Part shown: positions 40,462 through 49,783 of the stretch, in pieces
How the letters are laid out: each line of letters starts with the position of its first letter
How positions within the stretch are numbered: the first letter of the stretch is position 1
Assembly (NCBI GenBank): GCA_020073465.1
Contig: JAIQFC010000013.1
Span: forward strand, 1 to 64,000
Reading direction: 5' to 3'
Source of the DNA: Terriglobia bacterium
Lineage (GTDB): Bacteria; Acidobacteriota; Terriglobia; Terriglobales; Acidobacteriaceae
DNA length: 64,000 nucleotides
Position numbers and translations under genes: made by a program
The notes under the pieces: generated by a model
Database searches by the model: none
The model's input: only the letters and a program-made list of their open reading frames with translations
What the model was told of the DNA's origin: nothing

Positions 40462-41598
40462 CTAAAAACTGAACCCGATCTTGGCCGCCAACACATTGGT
40501 GTTGGGCTTCACGCCATCGGGGTTCGTACTGCTGTAGAAGCCGAGACCGGTTCCACGCAGGAAATGCGCCTCGATCTTGCCGTAAAAATAGGAGTTAAAG
40601 TCATAGCGTCCCGACACCACCCAGTCTTTCGAGTAGTTTGCCGGCTGTGTTGTGTCCATCGCCTTATTGACGTAGTGGCTGTAGTAACTGCCCACCTGAA
40701 CCTTCTTAGAGATTCGATAACTCCCCATGGCGAACCAGGAGCGCAAATCTAAGGGCAGGGGGAACACTGCTGGGCCCATCGTCACGATGGCGCTGGTCGT
40801 CGACTGGTCGTATTCCCCTGCGAAGTAGAATCTGCCTTTGGTGTATTGGGCGTAGTGCACGCTCAGGAGGAAGGGAACAATGTGCAGGCTCCCCTCCACC
40901 GCTGTTCCGTCGATCGCTTGGACATCTGCGCTGGAACCAACGATCAATCCCTGCAAAGGGGTTTTCCAGCGTAGGTCGCCGCCGTAGGTCGTTCCTCCCG
41001 GAGCATTGGTCAGCGTAAGCCCGGCGTCGGCAACCTGTTTCCAGTAGCCGCCATTCACGGGTACCGAGGACTGCCCTGCGTAGCCGTGATACTCGAGGTT
41101 TCCGGCGCGCTTACCGAGGGGCACCTCGCCGTAGACTTCACCCCCGAGGTGTGCCAGGTAAAAACCCTGGTTATCGATGGGGTAAGAGGATTGCGGCAGG
41201 AGCGTCCAGAGGAAGACTGCGTCCACATCCTGGGAATCGTTGAACAAGCCCATGACCGTCTTGATCTTGCCGGCTCGAAACCCAAGATGATCGTTGACCT
41301 TGTAGTCTCCCGACGCCCAATCCACCTGAATATCGGGGCCGCCGAGTTGCCCCAGTTGATACATATGCAACTGCAACCCTACCCGCAAGTTATCGGTAAC
41401 TGAGTCCGTGACGCTTACGGCACCGTCGGTCCACTGCAGGCTTCCGGCGCTGGATCGCATGGTCAAGTAATTGTTATGGGAGCTGAAGACGAAGCCCTGG
41501 GTGACAAACCCGTGGATCTGAATCTCCGATAAGTCCTGCGCGTACAGGCTGCCTGTGCAGATGCAGACCAGAACGAACAGGCGCAACCCTATGGTCAT
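40462..41598 (-). CDS. Porin-like outer-membrane beta-barrel protein
   Basis: A 378-residue protein with signal peptide (MTIGLRLFVLVCICTGSLYA). Many alternating amphipathic strands follow, and it ends in AKIGFSF with a terminal Phe, the usual outer-membrane signature. Short motifs such as LSEIQIHGFVTQGFV near the N-terminus and DLRSWFAMGSYRISKKVQVG are of a general porin kind. ATG 41598 has an excellent AGGAGGG ribosome binding site. It is the first gene of a two-gene unit with the small binding protein, suggesting joint handling of an anionic solute; this is inference. Confidence 0.75.
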   Translation of the reverse strand: MTIGLRLFVLVCICTGSLYAQDLSEIQIHGFVTQGFVFSSHNNYLTMRSSAGSLQWTDGAVSVTDSVTDNLRVGLQLHMYQLGQLGGPDIQVDWASGDYKVNDHLGFRAGKIKTVMGLFNDSQDVDAVFLWTLLPQSSYPIDNQGFYLAHLGGEVYGEVPLGKRAGNLEYHGYAGQSSVPVNGGYWKQVADAGLTLTNAPGGTTYGGDLRWKTPLQGLIVGSSADVQAIDGTAVEGSLHIVPFLLSVHYAQYTKGRFYFAGEYDQSTTSAIVTMGPAVFPLPLDLRSWFAMGSYRISKKVQVGSYYSHYVNKAMDTTQPANYSKDWVVSGRYDFNSYFYGKIEAHFLRGTGLGFYSSTNPDGVKPNTNVLAAKIGFSF

Positions 41599-41869
41599 AG
41601 AGCGCCCTCCTGACAATATTCATGTCGGCGGTTATGCTCTGTCGCTTTAATCGACTGGGTGATGAGCAAAAGGCAGGGAGCTGGATGAGAGTCCAGATTC
41701 GGGAAACGGAGGAACTGGGACGGAAACGCGCGGTCGATGTGAACCGCGCGTTTGCACCACTCATGAGTCCCGAACGAGTGCCGTGTCAACCGTCGCAATC
41801 TTGCGGTATCTCTCGGCGGTCCACGACGAACGGCTGGCGAACTAACGACCAGTGACTAATGACCAGCGA

Positions 41870-42271
41870 CTAACGACCAATTTTAAACTGCTCGTCGATT
41901 TCCACCTGATAGCCGGTCACCACCTTATTGGTCTCATTCGCCATGCCCACTACGGACATCAACTCCTTGAACATTTCATCGGTCATGCCTTTCTTGCGTG
42001 CCGATGCGGTGTGCGAGGCAATGCAGTAGTGGCACTGGTTGGTGACGCTGACGGCTACGTAGATCATCTCTTTGGTCAGCGGATCGAGCGCGCCGGGAGC
42101 CATAATCTGCTTGATGTCTTCCCAGGTGCGCTTCAGGGCGACGGGATCGTGGGCGATTGCCTTCCAGAAATTGTTGATCCAGTCGGTCTTGCGGGTGGTC
42201 ATGATGTCGTCGTAGATGACGCGGACTTCAGGGCTGGCGTCTTGGTATTCGATTAGGCCTAGGGTAGACAT
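41870..42271 (-). CDS. Carboxymuconolactone-decarboxylase-family (AhpD-like) protein
   Basis: A 133-residue AhpD-like protein. The redox motif CHYCIASH (CxxC with downstream His) is intact. The flanking PLTKEMIYVAVSVTNQ and TDEMFKELMSVVGMAN match the family. Members reduce peroxiredoxins or have unknown oxidoreductase roles. GGAGAAC precedes the ATG at 42271. It is transcribed after hemQ on the same strand with ~120 bp between. Confidence 0.88.
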   Translation of the reverse strand: MSTLGLIEYQDASPEVRVIYDDIMTTRKTDWINNFWKAIAHDPVALKRTWEDIKQIMAPGALDPLTKEMIYVAVSVTNQCHYCIASHTASARKKGMTDEMFKELMSVVGMANETNKVVTGYQVEIDEQFKIGR

Positions 42272-42389
42272 TTGTTCTCCATATTTTCTGAATTCGATCA
42301 CCATGGAGGCACAGAGGCACTGAGAGAACCCACCTTATTTCTCGGTGACTCCATGCCTCCGTGGTGGACCGGTTAGGTACGAAGCGCCA

Positions 42390-43259
42390 CTACTTCGGCA
42401 GCTCTCCTGCTAACAGTTTCTCCAACTGCGCTGCCGGGCAGCGGACGCCTACGTAGAACTGGCCGAACAACGCGTAGACGGCGCTGACGTGGTCGAAGCG
42501 CATTTCGTAGATCAGCTTCTTGAAGACCAGCGGATCGTCGGCGAAAAGGTCGACGCCCCACTCCCAATCATCGAAACCGATCGATCCGGTGATGATCTGT
42601 TTGACTTCGCCGGCGTAGCGGCGACCGACCAATCCGTGTTCGTTCATCTGGCGGGCGCGCTCTTCGATGGGGAGCGTATACCAGTTCTTGTCTTCGCCGC
42701 GGCGCCGGTCCATGGGATAGAAGCAGAGATAACGGTTGGGCGGAATCTCGGGGTACAGACGCGGGCGCATGGCGTCGCGGTGGCGTCCGAGCTTGCATTC
42801 GATTTCGGCTTTCCACTGGTCGGAGTGCGGCTCGATGCCCTGGTCGGTCAGCTCTTTGTAAATCTTGAGGGTAGAGTCGTAGAGTCCCAGCTCGATGATG
42901 GAGAGGTAGGAGGTGGTGGGCTCGAGATAGTCGCTGAGGCGCAGGTTGGCGAGTGTCAGCTCTGCTTGGTTCAGGTCGGCGAAGGACTCGCGGAAATGCA
43001 CCAGCATCAGGTCGCCTTTGTGTCCGATCAGCGAGTACAGGGCCGATTGGCCAGCGGAGTTCTGCTCCATCGCGGACAGTACCGTAGACGCTTCTTGGGC
43101 GATGGCCGTACGCTCGGCTTCCGGCAGGGCGCGCCATGCGGCGCGGCGGAAGCGCATCATCTGATGCAGAACGCTGTAGCCTTCGGTGGTGAGCGGGACG
43201 GCAAGGGTGTCAGCTGCGACTTTCGCGTGGGTGTGAGGCGTCGTAGTCATGTTTTTCAT
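42390..43259 (-). CDS. hemQ: Coproheme decarboxylase (HemQ/ChdC)
   Basis: A 289-residue chlorite-dismutase-family enzyme that converts coproheme III to heme b with peroxide in the coproporphyrin-dependent heme pathway. The signature CFYPMDRRRGEDKNWYTLP contains the catalytic Tyr motif (YPM). NEHGLVGRRYAGEVKQII gives the proximal His region, and GFDDWEWGVDLFADDP is also conserved. The N-terminal ~25 residues are poorly conserved. True chlorite dismutases have a distal Arg in a different setting, so HemQ is the better call. It implies the organism uses the coproheme route, consistent with ctaB elsewhere in the window needing heme b. Confidence 0.93.
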   Translation of the reverse strand: MKNMTTTPHTHAKVAADTLAVPLTTEGYSVLHQMMRFRRAAWRALPEAERTAIAQEASTVLSAMEQNSAGQSALYSLIGHKGDLMLVHFRESFADLNQAELTLANLRLSDYLEPTTSYLSIIELGLYDSTLKIYKELTDQGIEPHSDQWKAEIECKLGRHRDAMRPRLYPEIPPNRYLCFYPMDRRRGEDKNWYTLPIEERARQMNEHGLVGRRYAGEVKQIITGSIGFDDWEWGVDLFADDPLVFKKLIYEMRFDHVSAVYALFGQFYVGVRCPAAQLEKLLAGELPK

Positions 43260-43367
43260 TCCATTGTACTGGGAGATACCACGTCTGTCGTGGAGGCGGG
43301 GCTGGCTGCATCTTTGCCGGGGCGAGCGAGACGTCGCTAGCGACGCCTCTGCGATATAACTAGGTAC

Positions 43368-44630
43368 ATGCGAAAAGCCTTGCTGGCAGTGAGTGTCCTT
43401 CTTTTGTTCTCGCTCCCTCTCCTGGGGCAGGGCAAGCGCATGTGGGTGCTGCGGGCGAATGGCGAGATGGTGGAGTACGATCCCGCTACGTTTGCGCCCA
43501 AGCAGACGATCAAGCTTCCAACCGAGGCCGCGCAGTCACCACAGAATGTCTTGGTCAACCACCTGGGCCAAGTCCTGTTTGCCCCGACAGTGCCGCTGCC
43601 GCTGGCCGAGGACGATGCCGACGCGACCCACAAGGCCTGGTTCTGGAACGGGCGGACGGCGACCACGATTGATCAAGGCGTAACTCGCACGAGCGTGAAA
43701 GAAGGATCGAACTTCGCCATCACCGAGGCGGCGCCCTTGCCGTATCTCTCAGCGGATGGAAACTACTTGTTCTGGTTCGCGAACCAGGCGCGGCGCTTGC
43801 AGCGGGAAGAGATGGATCTTTCCACCACGACGACGTGGCTGAGCTGGCGGACGGACCTGACGGGCGCGATGCGCGAGGATTTGACCTCTTCCAAGCTGCC
43901 GGATTGCCGTTGCACCACGGGAAGTTGCGAGGACACCTGCCCGTACGGGGCGGTCTGGGTTCCGGAGGGCGGCGTGGGGAAGTTCTTTCTGCTGACGCAG
44001 TATGTGCAGGGGCAGACGCAGCCGACCTACAAAGCGAGTTCTCGTTACCAGGAAGAGGCTGGAAAGTGGAATGCGAGTTCTGTGAGCCCGCCGCTGCGGC
44101 GGGTGCTCGATGCTGCGTCAGATGGGAATGTGATTCTCGAGGCGGTTCCGGACACCGGATGCTGTGGGTGGGTGAATCAGAGCAATGATCAAACACTGCT
44201 TCGAAGCTTTGGGAAGACCACTACGGTGTTCGATGAGCAGGAGTCTTTCAAGAATCCAGACTACGATGTGAGCTTCTACACATCGAATGCGGGACTGTCG
44301 CCGGAAGTCGGCTATGTGGCAATGACGATTGTCTCGACTGCCCAGCCCAGCAAGGCGATTCAGTTGGCGGAGCAGGGACAGGCCAATCCAGAAGAGTCAC
44401 AGCACATTCGGAAGGCTTTGGCGGAACTGCCGGCGGTGGAGGTAAAGAGCGTGGAAGATTCCCCGCGGCGTGTCGCGTATCTGCCGCATGCGACGCTGGT
44501 GGGGTGGATCAGCGAGGAAGAGATTCTCGTTATCGAGGATCATGTGCTCGTGGCGTACAGCGTGGGGTCGGGGGCGCGGCGGAAGTCGAATGTTCGGGTG
44601 GAGGATGTGGGAAGAGTATTTCTGCGGTAA
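43368..44630 (+). CDS. Secreted protein of unknown function, propeller-like
   Basis: A 420-residue protein with signal peptide (MRKALLAVSVLLLFSLPLLG). The body is beta-rich, with spaced aromatic and Gly residues suggestive of a propeller but no repeat I can define. A cysteine-rich region (CRCTTGSCEDTCP) and a later GCCGW may form disulfides. No family recognised. It is divergent from hemQ. Confidence 0.6.
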   Translation: MRKALLAVSVLLLFSLPLLGQGKRMWVLRANGEMVEYDPATFAPKQTIKLPTEAAQSPQNVLVNHLGQVLFAPTVPLPLAEDDADATHKAWFWNGRTATTIDQGVTRTSVKEGSNFAITEAAPLPYLSADGNYLFWFANQARRLQREEMDLSTTTTWLSWRTDLTGAMREDLTSSKLPDCRCTTGSCEDTCPYGAVWVPEGGVGKFFLLTQYVQGQTQPTYKASSRYQEEAGKWNASSVSPPLRRVLDAASDGNVILEAVPDTGCCGWVNQSNDQTLLRSFGKTTTVFDEQESFKNPDYDVSFYTSNAGLSPEVGYVAMTIVSTAQPSKAIQLAEQGQANPEESQHIRKALAELPAVEVKSVEDSPRRVAYLPHATLVGWISEEEILVIEDHVLVAYSVGSGARRKSNVRVEDVGRVFLR

Positions 44631-44682
44631 GAAACTAACGTAAGTTCCGGTTGGGAGACGAACCGGGAGTTTAGCACGCAAG

Positions 44683-45315
44683 CTACGCACCGCAAGGCAG
44701 AGGCTTCGCTGCTGATCTACGCGTTCGGACGATTGCTCCGCCAATAACGATCGCGAACGGATCAGCGCACGACCATAGCATCCACGCAAAATCCATAGGC
44801 CCATGCGTGGCTACCCATACCAAAGCAGCGCCAATTAACGCGCAACGGAGCAGAGCCAGCGTCATCGTGGCAACCATCTCTCTTCCCTTGGCCGCCCAAG
44901 CGACGACACACCCAACGAACATCGACACGGTGAGGTGTGCGATCGACATTCCGTTGAGCACCCAGATGTAAACTCTGAAATGAGTCGACCAGAAGGCGAG
45001 GTATCTGTCGGTAACTGCCGACAACAACTTGTCGGGCAACCCGGAGACGAATCCCAGCAGCAGGAATCCTCCGACTACGGCGGCCGTGGTTGACCACGGA
45101 GCGATGCGGAATCCAGCGCCGAAGAGATGCGCGATGGTCTTCACAGTCTGTCGCCAATACCATCTTCGAGCGATGGCGACGCCTGATTTCGACGCGATGT
45201 GGAGGAATTCCTCAAGCAGGTCCCCCATGATCGATTCTTCTTCGGAAAGAGTAAACAGATTGACGAGCCAGCTGGCAATGCGTGGTGGCTGAACGAAATC
45301 TGCTTGCAACGTCAT
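44683..45315 (-). CDS. Membrane protein with PadR-associated permease-prefix domain
   Basis: A 210-residue protein. The first ~60 residues (PPRIASWLVNLF, EEESIMGDLLEEFLHIA, ARRWYWRQTVK) match the domain that precedes MacB/FtsX-type permeases in acidobacteria. Here no permease follows. Instead four transmembrane segments are seen (about 75-95, 110-130, 140-160 and 170-190). The start overlaps the PadR stop by 4 bp (ATGA), indicating coupled translation under PadR control. Confidence 0.75.
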   Translation of the reverse strand: MTLQADFVQPPRIASWLVNLFTLSEEESIMGDLLEEFLHIASKSGVAIARRWYWRQTVKTIAHLFGAGFRIAPWSTTAAVVGGFLLLGFVSGLPDKLLSAVTDRYLAFWSTHFRVYIWVLNGMSIAHLTVSMFVGCVVAWAAKGREMVATMTLALLRCALIGAALVWVATHGPMDFAWMLWSCADPFAIVIGGAIVRTRRSAAKPLPCGA

Positions 45316-45644
45316 GAGTAGCTCCGAACGAGATCGAGGCCTTCGGTCATGCTGTCGAGCGCGCGGTGTGTGCGGTTCACAGCTGAAACTCCCTTCGCTG
45401 TGACACGAAAGAAGCGTTTCGAACGTCCGCCACGTTCCGGTGTAGGGTCGCCGCGGTGAGACTTGACGTACCCTTTTGTCTCCAGACGATCAAGGGTGGC
45501 ATAGACGGCGCCGATTGATACCTCACGGTTCGTGCGGAATTCGATCTCCTGCCGCACGGTCACTCCATAGGCCCGATCTTCCAGCCGCAGAAGCGCCAAG
45601 ACAATGATGTGCTCGAATTCGCCGAGATAATCGCGCCCAGACAT
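45312..45644 (-). CDS. PadR-family transcriptional regulator
   Basis: A 110-residue winged-helix repressor. FEHIIVLALLRLEDRAYGVT, SIGAVYATLDRLETKGYV and GRSKRFFRVTAKG are classic PadR features. A perfect 15-bp palindrome (TCTATACAATATAGA, 45647-45661) begins three bases upstream of the ATG, so it probably represses its own promoter. The coupled membrane protein downstream is the likely partner. The inducer is unknown. Confidence 0.92.
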   Translation of the reverse strand: MSGRDYLGEFEHIIVLALLRLEDRAYGVTVRQEIEFRTNREVSIGAVYATLDRLETKGYVKSHRGDPTPERGGRSKRFFRVTAKGVSAVNRTHRALDSMTEGLDLVRSYS

Positions 45645-45646
45645 TA

Positions 45647-45661
45647 TCTATACAATATAGA
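45647..45661 (-). promoter_or_regulatory. PadR operator overlapping a very short leader
   Basis: TCTATA-CAA-TATAGA is a perfect inverted repeat in an AT-rich island immediately before the padR start. A -10 box (TATTGT or TATAGAT on the - strand) lies inside it, so a bound dimer would block RNA polymerase and any transcript would be nearly leaderless. Confidence 0.65.
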
Positions 45662-45684
45662 GTAAATCTTTGCCGGTCAAGCGA

Positions 45685-47181
45685 TCAGGCAATCGTGCGC
45701 ACTCGCTTCCGCTGACCGGTGCGATAGATTATCCAGCCGAAAAGATTCGCTCCCAGCACAACTCCGGCGATCTTCAGGGAATACCGCCAGGAACTGTCAA
45801 CGTCGATGACAGGAAAAATCGACAGCGCGACGAACAACAACGTCACCAGCAAGCCCGATGCCGCGGCGATGCGCACCCACAAGCGCGGGTGTAGGCCTCG
45901 GTCTTTGGGCGAGAAGATGGGGATGGCAAAGAGCGCGAGGTAAGCGATGCCGTAGAAGGTGAAACTCCAGGTGAGCAGGAGTTCGTAGGACTCCTGCTGG
46001 CCGACGCCGACTAGCGCAGCGAGTGCAACGACCAGAGTGGCGGCCCCCAGGAACAAGACTGAGTTAATAGGCGTTTTATAGCGGGGATGAAGACGGGAAA
46101 ACCATTCGGGCAGAAGGTGATCCCATCCTGCGACCATGGGCAGCCGTGTGCTCACGGTGAAAAAAGCGCAGAAGGTGGCCAAATAGTAGATGAAGAGAAA
46201 CAGCACCGTTGGCGGCATGACGAAGCCAGCGAGTCCGAAAGCCTGCACGCCGCGGCTCAGGGCTTGCGCGACCGGGGCGACAACGTCCTCGGCCGACGGC
46301 GGGACGAAGGCCAGGATGGCACTGGTAGCGAGGATGTAGATCAGCGCAATGATGGGACCGGTGAGCAGAACGGAACGGGGCAGGTGGCGCTCCGGATCGC
46401 GGCATTCTCCGGCGAAGACGGCAACGTACTCGAAGCCGGTGAGCGCGCCGAAGGTCATCTTGCTGAAGACGCTCAGCGTGAACAGAGTGAGGGGTGGAGC
46501 GACCAGACGTAACGGATGGTACTCCGCGAGCGTGCCGCGCCAGAGATTCAGAAACGGCAGCACGATCAGCGCGGCGATGGTGATGAGAAAGACTACCGCT
46601 CCGGCGTTGTTGATCCACTTGCCAACTCTCAGGCCAAGACCCGCGATGCCCATGGTGGTGGCAATCACGGCGAAGGAGGCAGCGACGATCAGCCACTTGC
46701 TGGAGGCGATCCAGGCGGCGCCGGGGATTACGTAGGACGCGAAGGACACCGTGAGAAGTCCGCCCAGTCCTACGTACAAGATCACGTACAGCCAGAGATT
46801 CCAGGCCACCAGAAATCCGATCTGATCATTGAAGGCGATGCGCGCCCATTCGTAGAGTCCGCCCTCAACCGGGAGCAGTCGACTCATGTGAATGACGACC
46901 AGGGCCAAAGGCACGAAGAACGACACGATGGCGAGAGCCCAGAAGACTACATGCGAGGAGCCCGCCTTGACCGCGGTTCCCATGTAGTCGGCGACGATAA
47001 TGATCAGAATTTGGGCGAGGACCAGATCGAAAAGGCCGAGTTCTTTGCGGAGGGCGGAGCTGTGGGATTGGACTTCGGCCTCGGCTGTTTTCAGGGACGG
47101 GTTGTTTGCGGGCTTCAAGCTGAGTCTCTGGAGATAGAAGTCAAAATCCCCGCCCTGTCCCGCCAAAAAGCGGCGGTACAA
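45685..47181 (-). CDS. APC-superfamily amino-acid permease
   Basis: A 498-residue transporter with about twelve transmembrane segments. RKELGLFDLVLAQILIIIVA begins the core; PVEGGLYEWARIAF and TFGALTGFEYVAVFAGE are typical APC segments. Substrate specificity cannot be read from the sequence. The start is uncertain: TTG 47181 gives the longest frame, and TTG 47118 would remove 21 weakly conserved residues. It begins 15 bp after the stop of the serine hydrolase gene on the same strand, so the two may be co-transcribed, with a link to peptide or amino-acid use. Confidence 0.88.
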   Translation of the reverse strand: MYRRFLAGQGGDFDFYLQRLSLKPANNPSLKTAEAEVQSHSSALRKELGLFDLVLAQILIIIVADYMGTAVKAGSSHVVFWALAIVSFFVPLALVVIHMSRLLPVEGGLYEWARIAFNDQIGFLVAWNLWLYVILYVGLGGLLTVSFASYVIPGAAWIASSKWLIVAASFAVIATTMGIAGLGLRVGKWINNAGAVVFLITIAALIVLPFLNLWRGTLAEYHPLRLVAPPLTLFTLSVFSKMTFGALTGFEYVAVFAGECRDPERHLPRSVLLTGPIIALIYILATSAILAFVPPSAEDVVAPVAQALSRGVQAFGLAGFVMPPTVLFLFIYYLATFCAFFTVSTRLPMVAGWDHLLPEWFSRLHPRYKTPINSVLFLGAATLVVALAALVGVGQQESYELLLTWSFTFYGIAYLALFAIPIFSPKDRGLHPRLWVRIAAASGLLVTLLFVALSIFPVIDVDSSWRYSLKIAGVVLGANLFGWIIYRTGQRKRVRTIA

Positions 47182-47195
47182 GGACGGGGCACCCT

Positions 47196-48788
47196 CTATC
47201 TTTTCTCTGCCGGCTTCAGCAGCAAGTCCTGGTAGTCGAAGCTGAAGTCTGCCAGCGGCGAGACCGCAGCCATGCGTGCGCTGTCGATGGAGCCGTCCGG
47301 GTTCAGCGAGAAGGTCACGAAAGCGTCTTCGATGGTGCGGGAGCGCCAGTGGGCTTTGAACGTGTCGTGCTGCCAGTGCTGCAAGTCGCCGATCATGGTT
47401 GGGGTGTGGTCGAAGGTGATGACCAAGCCGCCGTTTTCCATGCGGAGGGTGATCGGACCGTACCAGGCGTCGTTGTAGACGCCGGCGTATTTTTCGAGGG
47501 GCAGGGAAGGCTTGGAGTTGGCATCGCGGGCGCCTTCGGCCTTCTTCATGGTTTCGGCCGCGTCTTTTGCTTCCTTGTCGTCGACTGCCTTGTGGGCGGC
47601 GATCCAGTCGGTGGGCGGGAGGTTGAGGTAGTGATCGAGCACGTGGTAGAGGATAGAGTCGAAGGCTCCGCCCTCTTCCGCGTTAGTGAGTACGACGACG
47701 CCTAGGCTTTCGTCAGGCACCAGCATCACGCGCGAGACGAATCCGGCCACGCCTCCGGTATGGCCGACGAGTTTGTGCCCATGGTAGTCACGCAGTCCCC
47801 AGCCCAAGGCATAGTCGGCGAAATCTGTCTTGAGTCCCGCCAACGGCGGCGGAGGATCTCCGGTGGGCAGAATCGTCTGCGGAGACCACATCTCCTTTGA
47901 CCGCTGCTCACTGAACAGACGCCCATCCTGGTCCACGAACTTGCCACGGTTCAACTGCAACTGCACCCATCTGGCCATGTCGGCGGCGCAGGAGTTGATC
48001 GCTCCTGCGGGGCCGGCGTTGTCGAGCACTTCAAAACCAATCGCCTGCAGCTTGCCGTCGACCCGCGAGTGCGGGAAGGCGTAGTCATCGCCGGGCTTGA
48101 AGGCAGCGGTGCTTACATTCGAGTTGTTCATGTGCAGCGGCGCGAAGATGTGTTGTTGGATGTAGTCGTCCCAGGAGACCCCGGTGACGGCGGGGATGAT
48201 CTGTCCGGCGGTCATGTAGAGGAGATTGTCGTAGGCGTAGTGGCTGCGGAAGCTCGAGGCAGGCTTCATGAAGCGCAGCTTGTAGATGATTTCCTCGCGC
48301 GTGTAGGTGGAGTGCGGCCAGAAGAGCAGATCGCCTTCCCCGAGGCCCATGCCGCTGCGGTGCGTGAGCAGATCGCGGATGGTCATCTCGTGCGAGACGT
48401 AAGGGTCGTACATGACGAAGCCGGGCAGGCGCTGGTAGACGGGATCGTCCCAGGAGAGCTTGCCGGCATCCACCAGCGTGGCCAGGGCAGCAGTAGTAAA
48501 GGCTTTCGTATTTGATCCGATGCCGAACATGGTGCGATCGTCGACCGGGGTGGGATCGCCGAGTTTGCGCGCGCCGTAGCCTTTGGCGACCAGGATCTTC
48601 CCGTCTTTCACGATGGCAACGGAGAGACCGGGGACGTCGAATGTCCTCATGGCATTCGCGACGTAGCCATCGAGGTCGGCCGGGGGAGCCTTCGGCCCGG
48701 CAGGATTCGGTGACTGTGCCCAAAGGCAGGTGGAGAGAGTGACGGCGCACAGAACTACGGCATACCGGCGCAGGAAGATGGGCAGCAT
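47196..48788 (-). CDS. Secreted serine hydrolase of the class C beta-lactamase/DD-peptidase family
   Basis: A 530-residue exported enzyme. A signal peptide (MLPIFLRRYAVVLCAVTLSTCLWA) precedes a beta-lactamase fold with SNTK (SxxK nucleophile motif, about residue 92), HYAYDNLLYM (YxN) and KLVGHTGGVAGF (HxG). A C-terminal extension (about 400-525) forms a DUF3471-like beta domain. Family members include esterases and peptidases, and beta-lactamase activity cannot be assumed. The downstream APC permease gene starts 15 bp after the stop. Confidence 0.9.
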   Translation of the reverse strand: MLPIFLRRYAVVLCAVTLSTCLWAQSPNPAGPKAPPADLDGYVANAMRTFDVPGLSVAIVKDGKILVAKGYGARKLGDPTPVDDRTMFGIGSNTKAFTTAALATLVDAGKLSWDDPVYQRLPGFVMYDPYVSHEMTIRDLLTHRSGMGLGEGDLLFWPHSTYTREEIIYKLRFMKPASSFRSHYAYDNLLYMTAGQIIPAVTGVSWDDYIQQHIFAPLHMNNSNVSTAAFKPGDDYAFPHSRVDGKLQAIGFEVLDNAGPAGAINSCAADMARWVQLQLNRGKFVDQDGRLFSEQRSKEMWSPQTILPTGDPPPPLAGLKTDFADYALGWGLRDYHGHKLVGHTGGVAGFVSRVMLVPDESLGVVVLTNAEEGGAFDSILYHVLDHYLNLPPTDWIAAHKAVDDKEAKDAAETMKKAEGARDANSKPSLPLEKYAGVYNDAWYGPITLRMENGGLVITFDHTPTMIGDLQHWQHDTFKAHWRSRTIEDAFVTFSLNPDGSIDSARMAAVSPLADFSFDYQDLLLKPAEKR

Positions 48789-48932
48789 CGATTTCTCCTG
48801 AGGTATGAGTGACAGAGGATAACGCGGAGATTAGAACACAGAATCACGGAATCGCCGAGAGGAGCGTAAGGCGGGGGACGCTGCCGGGCAAATGTTGCCT
48901 TCGCTCCCACCGGTCAACGGGCGTCCTGCGTT

Positions 48933-49106
48933 TCAGTTCATGCGCTTAGTCACAACCGCAGTGATGTAATCGAGCAGGTGGCAGGTTTCCAGCTCGGAAT
49001 CGACCAGCGCTTCGATATCGGCAACTGTGAAACCGGTTTGCGCCGACGCCCTCTGGATCAGCTCCAGTACATGAACGACTGGCGTCGGGTTCCAATCGAA
49101 GATCAT
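48933..49106 (-). CDS. Small acidic protein of unknown function
   Basis: A 57-residue protein, MIFDWNPTPVVHVLELIQRA at the N-terminus, then DIEALVDSELETCHLLDYIT. It is predicted all-helical, with no signal peptide. AAGGAG sits 6-7 bp before the ATG at 49106. I recognise no named family, though the composition and start signal support a real gene. It follows the gene at 49265-49579, with a terminator-like hairpin between them. Confidence 0.55.
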   Translation of the reverse strand: MIFDWNPTPVVHVLELIQRASAQTGFTVADIEALVDSELETCHLLDYITAVVTKRMN

Positions 49107-49140
49107 TGTGCGCTCCTTCTCGTCTCCTGAATCTGGGTGA

Positions 49141-49216
49141 ATAAAGAAAGGGGCAGCGGACGCGTTGCGGGACCTCCCCCCGGGAAGAACCCGGAATCGT
49201 CGCCGAACTGCCCCTC
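49141..49216 (-). terminator. Large hairpin with T-tract, possible terminator or attenuator
   Basis: On the - strand GGGGCAG (49208-49214) pairs with CTGCCCC (49150-49156), enclosing CCGGG TTCTT CCCGG (49180-49194) and other GC-rich sequence. TTTCTTTAT follows. It lies after the gene at 49265-49579 and before the ATG at 49106, so it is either a plain terminator or a structured leader. Confidence 0.5.
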
Positions 49217-49264
49217 TTCCTGCTCCGGAATACGAAGCAAGCTTGAGTGCAGTCTGAGGCACTA

Positions 49265-49579
49265 CTAGCAACGAATCGAGCGGAGGAAGATGGGCCGGAA
49301 GTTCGGACCCGAGTGGACACCTAAGACCGGTTGCTGGTGCAAGTAACGGAGACTTTCGGGCGTAAAGGGAAGTTGAAAGGCAACGGCGACGCCTAGAGTC
49401 GTAGGAGCCGAAGTCGCCTGGGTGTGAACGACAACCGGAGCTGTCCCGCGGTGAAAAGCAGCGTCGGGGAGATCCACATCCGGGAGCACGACGATCAGCA
49501 GCATGAGCAGGATCATGCCGCCGAGCAGGCACACGCTCGCCGGACCGATCTTCCACCCCGCCATTCGGTACCGGGTCAT
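49265..49579 (-). CDS. Small single-pass membrane protein of unknown function
   Basis: A 104-residue protein with one strong transmembrane helix (PASVCLLGGMILLMLLIVVL, about residues 13-32) and a polar, Pro/Thr-rich exterior tail. ATG 49579 is preferred; longer frames extend into a region with a TTGACT-type promoter element. No family recognised. It belongs to a group of three small - strand genes (48.9-50.1 kb). Confidence 0.45.
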   Translation of the reverse strand: MTRYRMAGWKIGPASVCLLGGMILLMLLIVVLPDVDLPDAAFHRGTAPVVVHTQATSAPTTLGVAVAFQLPFTPESLRYLHQQPVLGVHSGPNFRPIFLRSIRC

Positions 49580-49783
49580 CTGGTAGTTTGTGCCAGAGTT
49601 TGCGCCGGAAGTCAATCCCCGCGCGGGTTTCGTAGTGTGCAAATTCTTTGTCACAGGCCGCGGCCTCTGGTGTCGGGTCGCAGATTGCAGCCGGCCACAT
49701 GGAAGATCAGAGCAGGATGCAGTCGTCTTTCCCGAAATGCAAACCTTGGCGACTGGGAAGTCGCTGCGTTTTCACGACCGGAG

